Shown in pieces: positions 21,306 to 34,249 of a stretch of 64,000 nucleotides of DNA. The stretch lies in NCBI GenBank assembly GCA_002150815.3, contig NDFF03000383.1, positions 496,001-560,000 of the forward strand. The letters run 5' to 3'. Source of the stretch: Grammothele lineata (taxonomy: Eukaryota > Basidiomycota > Agaricomycetes > Polyporales > Polyporaceae). The notes under the pieces were generated by a model. It had not been told where the DNA came from. It worked only from the letters and a program-made list of their open reading frames with translations, and made no database searches. Within the stretch, counting starts at the first letter, position 1, and every line of letters begins with the position of its first letter. Made by a program: the position numbers and the translations under genes.

Positions 21306-23036
21306 TCAAGAGCATGAGTCTCCATCAACGTTGAGCCCTTCGCAGTCTCTGAAGGACGCCGCCTCCCGACTGTTCATCTCCTCAAGCATGAACGTGCCAC
21401 CTGAAACTGTACCAGCCGCCCTCAAGTCAGGTGCTCCGCACGCGACGACACGCCAGCCCAAGCACCGCCCATACATCCTCCGGTTCCCCTTGCCCCTAAT
21501 GTTCCTCTTGTGCGTAATGAGGAGATATTTCAGGGAGGGTAGCACTGCAGCGATGTAGACGGGAAGCGTCTCAGACGACGGGAGGCCTTCCCGATTACGC
21601 TCCGGGTACTCGTCGAATACGACCATGTGGAGGTGTGTGAGCTGGGACAGGTGCCGCACGCCGTTTACAAGGGCGTTCTGAGAACACGTCGCCGAGGCGT
21701 TGTGATGAGCCATCATCGACGGAGAGTTAGCGGTGATGTTGCTCACCATGAACGTGTCCCACAAGGGATACTTGCCACGCGGGTCCGGTAGGGACTTCCT
21801 GTAGTAGGCCTCTCCCTCATACCGTATGCTCAGCGTGAGATGGGTGAGCGTGCTCCCGACCGTAGGCGACAACAACCTCTCAAACAGGTCGGTGTCCTCC
21901 ATCACCTCGATGGGGATCGTGTCGAATGTGAGGCGTGTCGGAGGGTTTACTGTGAGCGCGACAATGAGAAGGTCCTTCAGGCCCTTTGTGTAGAAGTCGT
22001 CTCCGATAATGAGGTGGAGATGGTTGATGGGGCAAGTCAGCCCGAGGAGGAAGAGCATGGGCGGGTCGCAAGTAAGACGCTCAATGCCCTTCCACGAAGC
22101 GTCCGAGTTCTCTTGGGCTGCGATGTTCTCCCTGCGGGTTGCCGTCCATTCGGCGACATCACGTTCACTATGGTCCCATCCCCCAGGGAAGCGAACGGCG
22201 AGGGAAAGGTCGAGGGAAGGGAACATGCGCATCAAGACGTCCAAGCGGGGCATGCCGAACAGACCGGCCACGCGAAGAGAACGAACTGCCGGGTAGCGGA
22301 GGTCGACGGAGTCGGCTACGACGTCGACATTGAGAGAATCGACGCTGAGGTCCTCGAGGGAGTCCGCGACATGTGCGACGAACGGGTCAAGATCCCAGGG
22401 GAGGATGGGCTCCCGGTGGAAACCGTCGAGATCGTCATCGTCGTCCTCTTCGTCCAGGGCCATGTCTTCCGCTGGGCGTATTGGCAACACGAGGCCTCTG
22501 ACCGTTTTGAGCGGTGCCGGTGAGGCACGAAGGAGTTCGACGACGCTGCTCCAGGGCACATTGTTCGAACGCTCGTACTCTTGTGACCGGCGCGGGGTGT
22601 ACAACTCACGCGGCCCGCCCAGGTCGAGGTACTCCAAGTTGATCGCCCGTTCGAGGATGCGCGACAGGCAAGTCTCCAGCTCCGAGGCGCTCGTGTTCAT
22701 GACCCTAAGCCGCTTCAGCCCGGCGCGCCTGACGGGGATCTTGTGTCGCAGCTTGAGGGCGCGGAGAAGGCCAAATCGTACCTCGGCGTGAAGGAAGGCG
22801 AAGAAGGAGAGAAGGGAATCGTCGTCTCGGACCGTGACGGTATGGGCTCGCAGGAGGTGCCGAACTACCGGGCGACGCAGCGTAGTGCAGGTGGCCGAGA
22901 GAGCGACGAGGTCGCGGGGGTTCGCGATGAACTTGCCGGCCTCGAGGAGGATGTCGAAGTCGAGCCGCATGCGCGGCTTACAACTTGCGACCGTACGGGC
23001 GACGGTTAACTCAGACCGCTTCACTATGACGGTCAT
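21306..23036 (-). CDS. F-box-like/LRR protein, tandem copy 3
   Basis: Third paralog, readable as one unbroken frame of 576 residues, but a 69-nt intron at 21678-21746 (GTGAGC...CTCAG) sits exactly where copies 1 and 2 have theirs. Its removal gives 553 residues and restores the alignment (TFM joined to NALVNGVRHLSQLTHLHM). The F-box-like N-terminus is LDFDILLEAGKFIANPRDLV and LSATCTTLRRPVVRHLLRAH. Further shared blocks are HLHLIIGDDFYTKGLKDLLI and ALTVNPPTRLTFDTIPIEVM. There is an acidic DEEDDDDDLDGFH stretch. The gene looks intact; its role as an SCF adaptor is inferred from the family. Confidence 0.73.
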   Translation of the reverse strand: MTVIVKRSELTVARTVASCKPRMRLDFDILLEAGKFIANPRDLVALSATCTTLRRPVVRHLLRAHTVTVRDDDSLLSFFAFLHAEVRFGLLRALKLRHKIPVRRAGLKRLRVMNTSASELETCLSRILERAINLEYLDLGGPRELYTPRRSQEYERSNNVPWSSVVELLRASPAPLKTVRGLVLPIRPAEDMALDEEDDDDDLDGFHREPILPWDLDPFVAHVADSLEDLSVDSLNVDVVADSVDLRYPAVRSLRVAGLFGMPRLDVLMRMFPSLDLSLAVRFPGGWDHSERDVAEWTATRRENIAAQENSDASWKGIERLTCDPPMLFLLGLTCPINHLHLIIGDDFYTKGLKDLLIVALTVNPPTRLTFDTIPIEVMEDTDLFERLLSPTVGSTLTHLTLSIRYEGEAYYRKSLPDPRGKYPLWDTFMVSNITANSPSMMAHHNASATCSQNALVNGVRHLSQLTHLHMVVFDEYPERNREGLPSSETLPVYIAAVLPSLKYLLITHKRNIRGKGNRRMYGRCLGWRVVACGAPDLRAAGTVSGGTFMLEEMNSREAASFRDCEGLNVDGDSCS

Positions 23037-23291
23037 GGCGGGGACCTGTATGAGCTCCCAGCAGCGGGAGGAAAAGGATTTTCATCAGCTCGTCAAGTTA
23101 TCGCTGGGGAGCGCTGTGAGCGCGGGGGAGTGAACTGACCGAGGGTATTGTGGCAGCTCTTGACGCGACGCGAGCGACGTCCTCTGTACTTGTACTTCAA
23201 TATCCTCGCGGAAGAGGGGAAGGTTCTCATGCAAGACTGGCCCTGAACCGGCGAGTAAAATTGCCCGTCACCAAGCTAGGATTAGAAGATA

Positions 23292-23321
23292 CGCCACTAG
23301 TCCGTTTTCGCGGCAGGCCGG
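23292..23321. repeat. Conserved upstream element, copy 3
   Basis: CGCCACTAGTCCG, a short spacer, then GCGGCAGGCCGG, about 256 bp before the copy 3 start codon. Third instance of the element found upstream of copies 1 and 2. Confidence 0.5.
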
Positions 23322-23840
23322 CTCAATACTCACAAGCTGGGTAACCCTCCTGACGGATCTAGACAATACCATCATGCTCTAGCAAGTTCTTGAATATTCG
23401 ACGCCACGAAGGTTTGATCAGCTTATGGACGCCCACCTTGAAGAGGGCTTTGCCAATATTGCCTAAGCCATAAGCTCTCGACGGCTGCACATGGGTAACC
23501 GTGATGGAGCAGCGAGAAATTGTAGTTCCATGTGTACATCCATCCACGCTTCCTACCTAGGCTCGGACGGGCACTACGGTAGGGTCATGCAAGGGGGGAA
23601 TATGGTCAATGGCGAAGTCTCAGACTCGTTGAAGTCACAACTCATGGCGCGAAAGGTCGGGCGTCTAAGCTACCTTTTGTGGATATGACGTCATACGTAC
23701 AACGACTACTAGCTACCAGTCGGACATTGACTGACTCTTCCACGAATGCGCATGTAGGAGAACCTAAACACGGAGTTCATGAGCATCCAGAAAGAGACCT
23801 TTTTGAGTCGCCAAAAATCGTACGACTCCTCTCCCGTCTA

Positions 23841-24168
23841 TCACGAGGGGCAATGGTGGACCGGGATATGCGCCGGAAACGGGCGATATGATGGACTCCT
23901 GTCACCAGCCTAGTCACGGTCAGGGATTCGACCGGTACAGGAAGCATATCCGGGGCATATCCTGCCCATATTCCCATCTGGATCGCGGCCCGGACTCCCC
24001 GAATGCCGAATCAGGGCATTCCGTCAGGAATATGTTCGGGATATGTGCGGGAAACGTTACCTGTTCAGGTCGAATTCCGGACAGGGATACGTTAGTGACA
24101 GGAGAACATTAACGCGCATATTCCGGCGAATATTCCTGCCCGTGACCATGCGCCATTGCCCGTCGTGT
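23841..24168. repeat. Imperfect 330-bp palindrome (foldback-like repeat)
   Basis: The two halves are inverted, diverged copies of each other. Matching pairs from outside in: ACGAGGGGCAATGG with CCATTGCCCGTCGT, GCCGGAA with TTCCGGC, CTCCTGTCAC with GTGACAGGAG, and GGATTCGACC with GGTCGAATTCC. The centre at about 24011 is a short perfect hairpin, GAATGCC and GGCATTC. Similarity stops just outside 23838 and 24170. No protein is encoded. It may be a decayed foldback or MITE-type element. Confidence 0.55.
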
Positions 24169-25147
24169 ATCATCAATACTGCACTACGTACACCCGGTGT
24201 CCAGGAAGTGCCTCACAGGGGAACTGTTGGCATAACGATCCTGATCCCTACGAGAGGACCCTCCAGAAATCGCCATGCCGACGAACGACCTCCAGGCTTA
24301 AGCGACCCCCGGACCTGGCGCCAAAAAGATCTCGGAGACTATAGATATGAATTCGGAACGCCCCCGATCAGCGTGGACAGCTGCCACATATTATCGCGAT
24401 ATTGTCTCACAAGCATCGCGGTTTGTCAGGAACGTGCGTCTCTGGCAAGGTCGGACCTCACCCCAGTCTCGTCTCGTCTTGACGTTCTTTTCTTTGAGAG
24501 GAGCGAACGGTGAGCGACTGCACCGATCAACCTCAGACAAGGTCCTTCAGAGCGTGCTGCTGCTTCGTGATGCGATATTGTAACGTACACGACAATGTAT
24601 AGAATGAGGGAAAAAGCAAACAAACAGGAAAGGGGGGGAGGCCAGGACCGGCCGAACGTGTCTATGCCATCAGCCAGCTAACCAACGACGCCCATCCTTA
24701 CATGTGCCTCTACGCCGCATTAGCCAATCCTCAGTCATGAGGGCTCTCAAAGCCAAGACGAGGGCAGCATCCAGCCGATCGCCTTGGATCGGGAGGTGGC
24801 TGGTACAGCAGGCAGGCAAGGAAGGAAGAATAGAAAAGAGAAAGAAGAAAGGGAGAAGGGTAACGGGGGGTAGGAAGATCCTCAAACACCTGAGCGCGAC
24901 ATGCAGTGTACATTTTCATTCGTTGAGTAAAGCCGTGAGACGAGCTACAACCCGACCAAGCATGAGCCTTCTAGCACGCACGCAAAGACGGAGGGAGACG
25001 CACGTATATAATGGGAGAGACAAGACAGCACGATTGACAATTGACGATCGAGAGGGGACGTTGTTGAGACAGGGAGGCGCACACATTGAAACGGACACGG
25101 GCACAGGAAAAGGGAGACGGAGGGAGGTAAAGGGCGGCGGGGGGCGA
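24169..25147. other. Region between the palindrome and the MAPK 3' end
   Basis: Short overlapping frames only, none with a recognisable domain. The DNA downstream of the kinase stop (24600-25147) is purine-rich on the plus strand, as expected for a 3' UTR on the minus strand. Confidence 0.4.
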
Positions 25148-27371
<2,224 letters not shown>

Positions 27372-30300
27372 GGCGGCGATGGGGAGGAGAGGATGGAAGG
27401 GGATGAGATGGGAGAGGAGAGGAGGAGGAGAGCGTCGACGGCGAGGACGGACGCGGCGAGACAAAAGGCTGGCGGGCGGGCTGGTGCGGATGGCTATATA
27501 GAGCTGATCTTGTTGCCCACTCGACGCCCTTACCGCATGCTTGGGCCGCGCAGGACGCCCGCGGCGCGGCCCAGGGCGCCGGACGCTCGACCCTCGCAGG
27601 CGCTCATGGGAGCCCCATCGCTGCAGGCTCGCGAGTTCACAGGGCCAAAGACGAGAGAAGGCCTTCTGCCCGCGCCGAAGCGGCCGCGGCCGTCTCAGCC
27701 AACTGGTCTCGACGGCAACGGCGTGCGGGAGGCAGGGCAACCACCCGCAACCGCCTCGGCCCCTCCTCTCGTCGCTGTCTCCCCGGCCGACCCCGGACAG
27801 CGTTCGCACGCTGATCTGCACTCCGGCCCCGCGCCGCACCCGCACCCATGTCCTCCGAGATGTTGTCCTCTTTGTCCCTGGACAAGTCGCCCGCATCTCT
27901 GCACACGCCAGATCGGTGTCGCTGCGTCTGTCTGTCTGCGTCTGTCGTCTGCGCATGCCACGCGCCGTGCCCAGCCCCCGAATCCTATGTACCGTATCAC
28001 GATCAGATTCCCCCTCAGCCGGCGACGGCGACGCACGAGCGTGCCCAAGCCCCTCAGTCTTCGCCCGGCAATCGCGTCCGCGCGTCCCCATCCTTGATGC
28101 ATCATGCGTCCCTCAAGCGAGCCCGAGGGCGCATACCCCGCGCGCCATATATGTTACAACGCGCATGCGAGCCCGTTCGTAAGCACTTCCTTCGAGACTT
28201 CGACTTTGTTTCGTCAATCGCGTTCAATGTTAACGGGGCGCCCTGCCCGCAGCGCGCAGGTGGCCCTTCTCTTCTCTTCCGCGTTATACGCAAACCGCAC
28301 CCCGCACCGCGTATGTATCCGGATTACAAACAGCTAGCTCCATGTTACACACCGATGTATGTTGCCCGCCGCGACGCCACCCCGCTCTCCCGGGGCAGCC
28401 ACCGGGGGGCCGTATCGTTCCCCCGGTGTCCGTGGACAACCCGAAGCCCCAGAGAGGCCTGAGGGCCCATATCCGGTCGCGACGTCGCGCCTCGCGCGCC
28501 GTGCCTGATCGCACCCGTGGCGTACCTTGACTTCGGCCTTCCATAGATCTCGACGCCTGTCATCCTCGTTGTTCTCAACGTATACATACATCGATCACTA
28601 GCGATCACCCTTCGAGGCCTCAAGGACGTACGCCGGTCTCGGCGTGGACTCCAAAGTCTAAGTACTCGGATATTAAGCGTACGTCTTTCCACAATGTATG
28701 TAGCTCAGCGCCACCGCCGCCGCTCAGCAAAGCTGACATCTATGATCTGCGTCACAGGTGCCACCAAACGCCCGCCATGCATGCTATGTGCATACACTGT
28801 AGTATGTAGCCACCGTGTTCGATGCCGTCAAGCACGGCTGATAGCATCGGCGACAGCTCCCGCACCGCCCGTCGTCGACCAGCGCCGTTGGCAACAACTC
28901 TCGTTCTCAACTTTTGCTAGATGTCCCAGGGCACAGCACCGCCTCGGGAGGCCCCTTCTCCGGCTCAGGAATCCCAATACGTGCGTGTCTCAACCTCGTC
29001 GACACACTTGCGATCTGAACGGTCCATGATTTCTGTCCAGCGTCCTGTGTTCAACACTCAGCGCTGAGCGCTGGGGTGGTGGCAATTAATGACGATCATG
29101 TATGCTCGTCCGTCTCGGATCAAGCGAGAGCGTCCGAGGCTCTGCAGCACTAGTGCTCAGGTGTCCGGCGCCGCCGCTGACGTCGCAGTTCATTAAGACG
29201 TGCAGCTCTCTAGCACTGCTCCGAGCGGCGAGAGGTCTAGACTCGCAATGCTTGCGTGCCCCACTCGCCAGATGATGCGAAGATTCAACAGATCTGCGCC
29301 GCCCGAGTCCTGAACGCTGACACCAAATTCTGTAACTGCAATGCAGGCGACAGACGCAGATCCCGACGTCCGACTCGGACTGCAAGACTCTGTCGCAGGC
29401 CATATGGAGCGGCGTGCCGAGCACCCGTCCCGCTCCCGCGGCACGCTACAGGCCTCACTCGGCTGAAGGCTATCCACCGTGGCCCCCTCAGGTCTTCCCC
29501 GCCACGGCACGCCCAAACGGACGTGGCCAACTGATCATGGTGCGCCGCCGGTCTCCAGATTGACAGGCCCTGGGACCGGGCCCGCGCGCAGCGGCGTGCT
29601 TCGCTCGCGGACTGACTGACGATATCGCTCTGCGCCCGCCGCCCCCTCCCTCTCCCCCTCCGCTCCCGCGCCGAGCCGTCGGGACGAGGCTGGGGCTCAA
29701 CAAGTTGCAAGCACCAACGGACGAGCGCGCTCGCACCCCACGTCAAGTCAGTGAGGCGTTCATCACGCTTTGGATTCATCATTTCTGCTTATACACGCCG
29801 CACCACAGATCAGTCTGCTCGTATCGCCACGATGGACGGTGTCGCCTCTAAGGTCTGATCGCAACAGCAAGCTCCAACTTGAAGCGGGGCAGCTTGTAGC
29901 GCGGTATTCAGTTCGAGGTGTCCCCGGGCTCATCGGTGCATCAACGTCCCAAGCTCTCAAGCCGCGCCGCCGACAATCGCGTCCGCGTCCGCGTCCGACG
30001 CAGTGAGACGCGGTGGAACGGTGGGTGTACCATTGGCCGTCTTGTACGCGTACTGTACGCGCGAACTGAAACGGATCTGTCAGACAATCAACCCTCTAGA
30101 CATAAAGTTGCGACATACACCAAAGTCTACATACCTATCTCTCCCAGCCCGACATACGCGCAAAACGACTTCGTTTGCTGCGACCTCCGCATGAGGAACG
30201 CGCTGGGATGCTGCGCTCGAGTCCCGCAGCCTCAGCCTGCGCACACATCTACACGCGAAGCATTCTGTACCAGGATTGGGCCCCCCGCGCGGGGACCTGC

Positions 30301-32861
30301 TCGTTTGCCGGTGGCGCCAGGCATGCCGCTTGCTCCGCCGGCGGGGCCGCGACACAGCCTTATCCTTCCGTGCCCGAAGCGCCGCCTTCTGTTATGGCCA
30401 TCGACGTCACGTACGGTCAATCGCCATCTTATGACGCTGCGCAAGAATCCCCAGCATTCAGCCCAAGATAGAGCTCTGCGGCGTACGTACGAGACGAAGG
30501 CGACAATCGCGTCTCTATCCTTGTCCATGTTGGAGCTGGCTCGGAGATCGGGCAAGTAGGTAAACCTCAGGACGGTCCCACGCGAAGCTCTCGTGCGCTG
30601 TGCCCGATATGGCCCGGATCCCAACCGAGGCGCAGCGTGCGCCAGCGGTCCTTGTCCTGCATATGTCCCTCCGTTTGGCGGTCGCGCGGCGAGCAAAGAC
30701 GCACCGCGCACAATCCGCGCGAGGGCACAACGGATGTCCCGATTAGGGCGCAGCACTCCCAAAACCCTTTCCCCCGCACTCGCACAGGTACAGTAAGTAC
30801 GTACCCCGGCGTCCCGTCGTTCAGAATCCAGACCGCTTCCCCGCGCTCACGGCATGCCCTCACCCCCCGCCCCCAGCACCTTCCTATCCTCATCTAACGC
30901 TGCAGGGTGCAGCAGGGACACTGGGGCATCCCACGCGTCCGCGTGCTCTGCGCCCACACTCGGACAGCGGCCGCGCACGCGAACCCCGAAGCTGATCGCC
31001 GTCGCTACCCACGTCGATCCGCCCGCCCCGCGCCTCCCGCGCGCTCCCCACACCCTCCCGTAATCCGAGTCAGTTGGACGTTCGAAGTTCGATACCACCG
31101 AGAGGCGCAGCCAGTCTATCCGAGAATCAGATGGGCGGGCGGGGACCAATCGCGGAGTTTTGCTCGCCGAGGTGTGGTGCCGCCTCAGGCCTCAGCACTT
31201 TCCTCTCTAGGAGGCTCAAGGCGTAGCTTGCGCCCTTGTGCGGCACCAGCGAACGTTGGACAACGGTTTGCCAGTGTTCGAATCCAGCCGCATCTATTCG
31301 CTTGAAAGCAGGACTCTTTGCGATGCAAGCCCGAGATCCCGACACCGCGCGCCGCACGCTGCGATTGCGAGGACGTTCTTCCTACACCGACACACACTGC
31401 CCTCACCTGATAGTTCTGTCTTTCCAACCATGACCGGTACGTAGCAGCTTGAGACAGACATACACAACTCGCTCACATGTACATTAGGTCCCTCTTCGCT
31501 ACCGTCCACCGCTTCATCCCGCCACGCCACGCTCATTGCATGCATCGAAGCGCCCTGATGTCGCGCCGCTCCTCGGACGCCCCTTCCCCCGATATCCCGA
31601 CGCCGCCGCCGACCGCTCCCCTCCGCTCCCTGCCTCGGGGAGTGCCTCCGCCGGCACGGCTCCTGGCGCTGCAGAGACGACGGCGGTGAATAAATTGATG
31701 CCCGAACTGCGTCCCCGGCCAAGTCAAGGTCCTAACAGTTGACAGTCGAGCAGCGCGTCCCGCCGGACGTCTCTGTGCTTTATGGGCGGCGTTGCGCTGC
31801 GGGCTCGACTGGCTAGATGCTAAACTCTGTCATTGGTACTACCTGACTCTGCGCGCAATCCGGTCAAGCAAATTGTTTCCCCAGAACAAAGAGACAGGCA
31901 GGCATCGCGGACGACTCTCTTCCGGCGGCGGAGGCGGCGAGAGCAGGCGCAGGCGCAGCCTCTTTTCTCGACGCCTCACCTCACGCTTTGACCTCTGCGG
32001 GACGATGGCCGCCGCCTACGTACGACGTGCCCATCCAATCACTGATCGGGACTTGAGAGAGGCGCACAGTGTGGCTGCCCCGTCGGCGTTCTCGGCTTCC
32101 GCGCAGTGGTCTCCTTGGAGAGCGGTGAGCGGGATGGAGACATCCTGCGAAATATTGACACCGCGCACGCACGCGTAAGTACGTACGGTGTGGTATGTAG
32201 TATGCTGATACCCACCAACATTCGTGATAATGTTATCCGCCCCGCGTGCTTTCAACAGATACAGCGGCGGCTGCGCAGAGTCGACCTCCAAGTTCGAGTC
32301 AGTGCGCATCGCTTTTCCCAGGTTAGTGCTAACCGCATACCCATCAATTGCTACGCTCGGTGTTTCCTGTATGTCACTGCGCTAGGGAAAGGCCTGATGT
32401 ACGGTACGGTTATGCTCAGTATCTAGAACGCCTCGCACCTCGGGCGTCTCCGGTCGGAGTTCTAATCTCGTATGCAATGTGCACAGACTCGACTTTGACT
32501 CGTCTTATGATGGTGAACTAGAACCGTCATGTAGTATCCTACAGCTGACTTTTCTAATCAATTCGTCCCCTCCGTCCTCGCTTGAGCTCAAACAAATCCC
32601 CCATGACTCCTACCTCACTCCGGTCTCTTCTATCGGGTTCGATCTCAATTTAAGGTTAGCTTCGGTGTTTGTTTGGTGCTGTGCCGCGGCCTGCCATTGT
32701 GAGAACAGAGTCAACGTTCAATGCTATATACCAACTACACGCTTCAAAAGTCTTACAGTCCGTCCACCATGTCCACTCGGCACCGCAAGACCCCGGTAAG
32801 GCAGGCGCAAGGTCGAACCTTTGCGGAACGTACGTTCTCTGGCCGTTCATAGAGCAGCTAT
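27372..32861. other. 5.5-kb gene-poor region upstream of the MAP kinase
   Basis: Both strands contain many GC-rich frames of 60-300 residues, but they are Arg/Pro/Ala-rich, overlap one another and show no domain, signal peptide or credible intron chain, so I call none. No tRNA was found: GTTCGAATCC near 31277 resembles a B-box but has no matching stem. The first part will hold the MAPK promoter and 5' leader. The rest is unexplained. Confidence 0.5.
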
Positions 32862-34249
32862 ATGCTAGCTAACACTAGCCTAGTAGCTGCAACCACAGAT
32901 TCTGCGGCCAGCACCCCAGACGCTGTGGCCTTCTCCGCCGCAGACTCACCATACCTCACCCACGAGGGCCCAGCAGTACACTCTCATTCTCCCATATCTA
33001 TCCAAGACTTCCCCGCAGAAGTATTTGAGGCGGTCGTGGCTCAGATGGACAGAACAACCCTGCGCAGCTGTCACGCCGTCTGCCGCTCTTGGTGGATGGT
33101 TGTCCGTCCGTACCTCCTCTCCGCTGTATCCGTCGGCAACCGTCGGCAACTATCCCAGTTCATCGACTTCCTCGCATCCCACCCAGACGTAAGGTGGCAT
33201 ACCCAGCGTCTCGTACTCGATGGGGCGCGGAGTGAAGGCGGATTTCGAGTCTCCCCGAAGGACGTACCGCGCATTCTTCGTGGTCTTCCTCGTCTTTCAG
33301 AGCTCGAGGTTATTCATGCGGACATTTTGGACGACTTTGCCATCGCCGCTAAAAAGGATATATCGGAGAAGGAGCCTCCCGCCGCTATCGGAAGCAAAGC
33401 ATGTCGCTATAGCTTACAGAGGATCTACTTAAGCTGTCTCAATTGGGCGGTTCCAACCGCGTTCTTGATCAGATTCGTCTCTCTCTTCAACATCGGCGAG
33501 CTCTGCCTCTCCCAAGTGGCCCCGGCACCCTACGAAGTGGCGTTGATCCATGCTGGCCCCTCGAATCCCCCCATCATACGCAACATCGACATACAAACGG
33601 ATTCAAATTTGGCGATCTTACCCGAACTCACCTCCTTGCTCGCGCCCGGTACGGTGAAGTCTTTGAGCTGTGGCTGGATGAGCACTGGGCAAAGCAGAAC
33701 CATTGGCGAGTTTTTGATGCGTCACGGCTCGACACTGGATCAGCTTTCGTTGCGCTCCCGGGCCGATATCTTTGGGGATACCGTGGTCAGAACCCTACCC
33801 TATTCCCAAGGTGCGCTCAGCCGCACGCTTTTTACTGACGTACCGGTACATGACGATGGCTGAACAAATGGACTCAATGCATAGGTGCGCAAGCGTCCCA
33901 TCTTCTCCATCTAGACGAATGCGTTCGGCTCAAGACGTTCGAGATCCACCTCCCGAACTTCGGGCGTATCACCCACCCCAACGCCGTTCTGGGAACGTAT
34001 CTCGACGTGTTTCTCGGTCTGCCGCGCTCCGTAGAGACCGTAGAGATCGTCATGTCCACCTTTCTCACTGGTCCGGGGGTCACTGCGCTGGATTTCAGCC
34101 AGTTCGACGCGGCGCTCGCGGCGCTTCCCAAACTGCAAAGGCTTGTGTTCAGGACGCATTACGTGGCCTCCCAACGGCCTACCGCCATGCCCCTTGCAAA
34201 GCTGTTCCCACAACTAGCCGACTCGGGCCGGGTAGTGGGGCTGTCTTAG
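32862..34249 (+). CDS. F-box protein
   Basis: The canonical F-box SIQDFPAEVFEAVVAQMDRT and TLRSCHAVCRSWWMVVRPYL lies at residues 47-86 and predicts an SCF substrate receptor. The C-terminal part is leucine-rich without clear repeats (LRGLPRLSELEVIH, LSRADI-like segments, LDECVRLKTFEIHLPNFG). One intron (about 33810-33883, GTGCGC...TAG) joins TLPYSQ to GAQASHLLHLDECVRLK and lets the frame continue to the stop at 34249 (PQLADSGRVVGLS), about 440 residues. It is not closely related to the tandem F-box trio. The start is the first ATG of the frame; an upstream exon cannot be excluded. Confidence 0.75.

Noticed and set aside
31276..31286. B-box-like GTTCGAATCC suggesting a tRNA
   Set aside because: No 5-bp T-stem or acceptor stem can be formed, and no A-box lies at a suitable distance.
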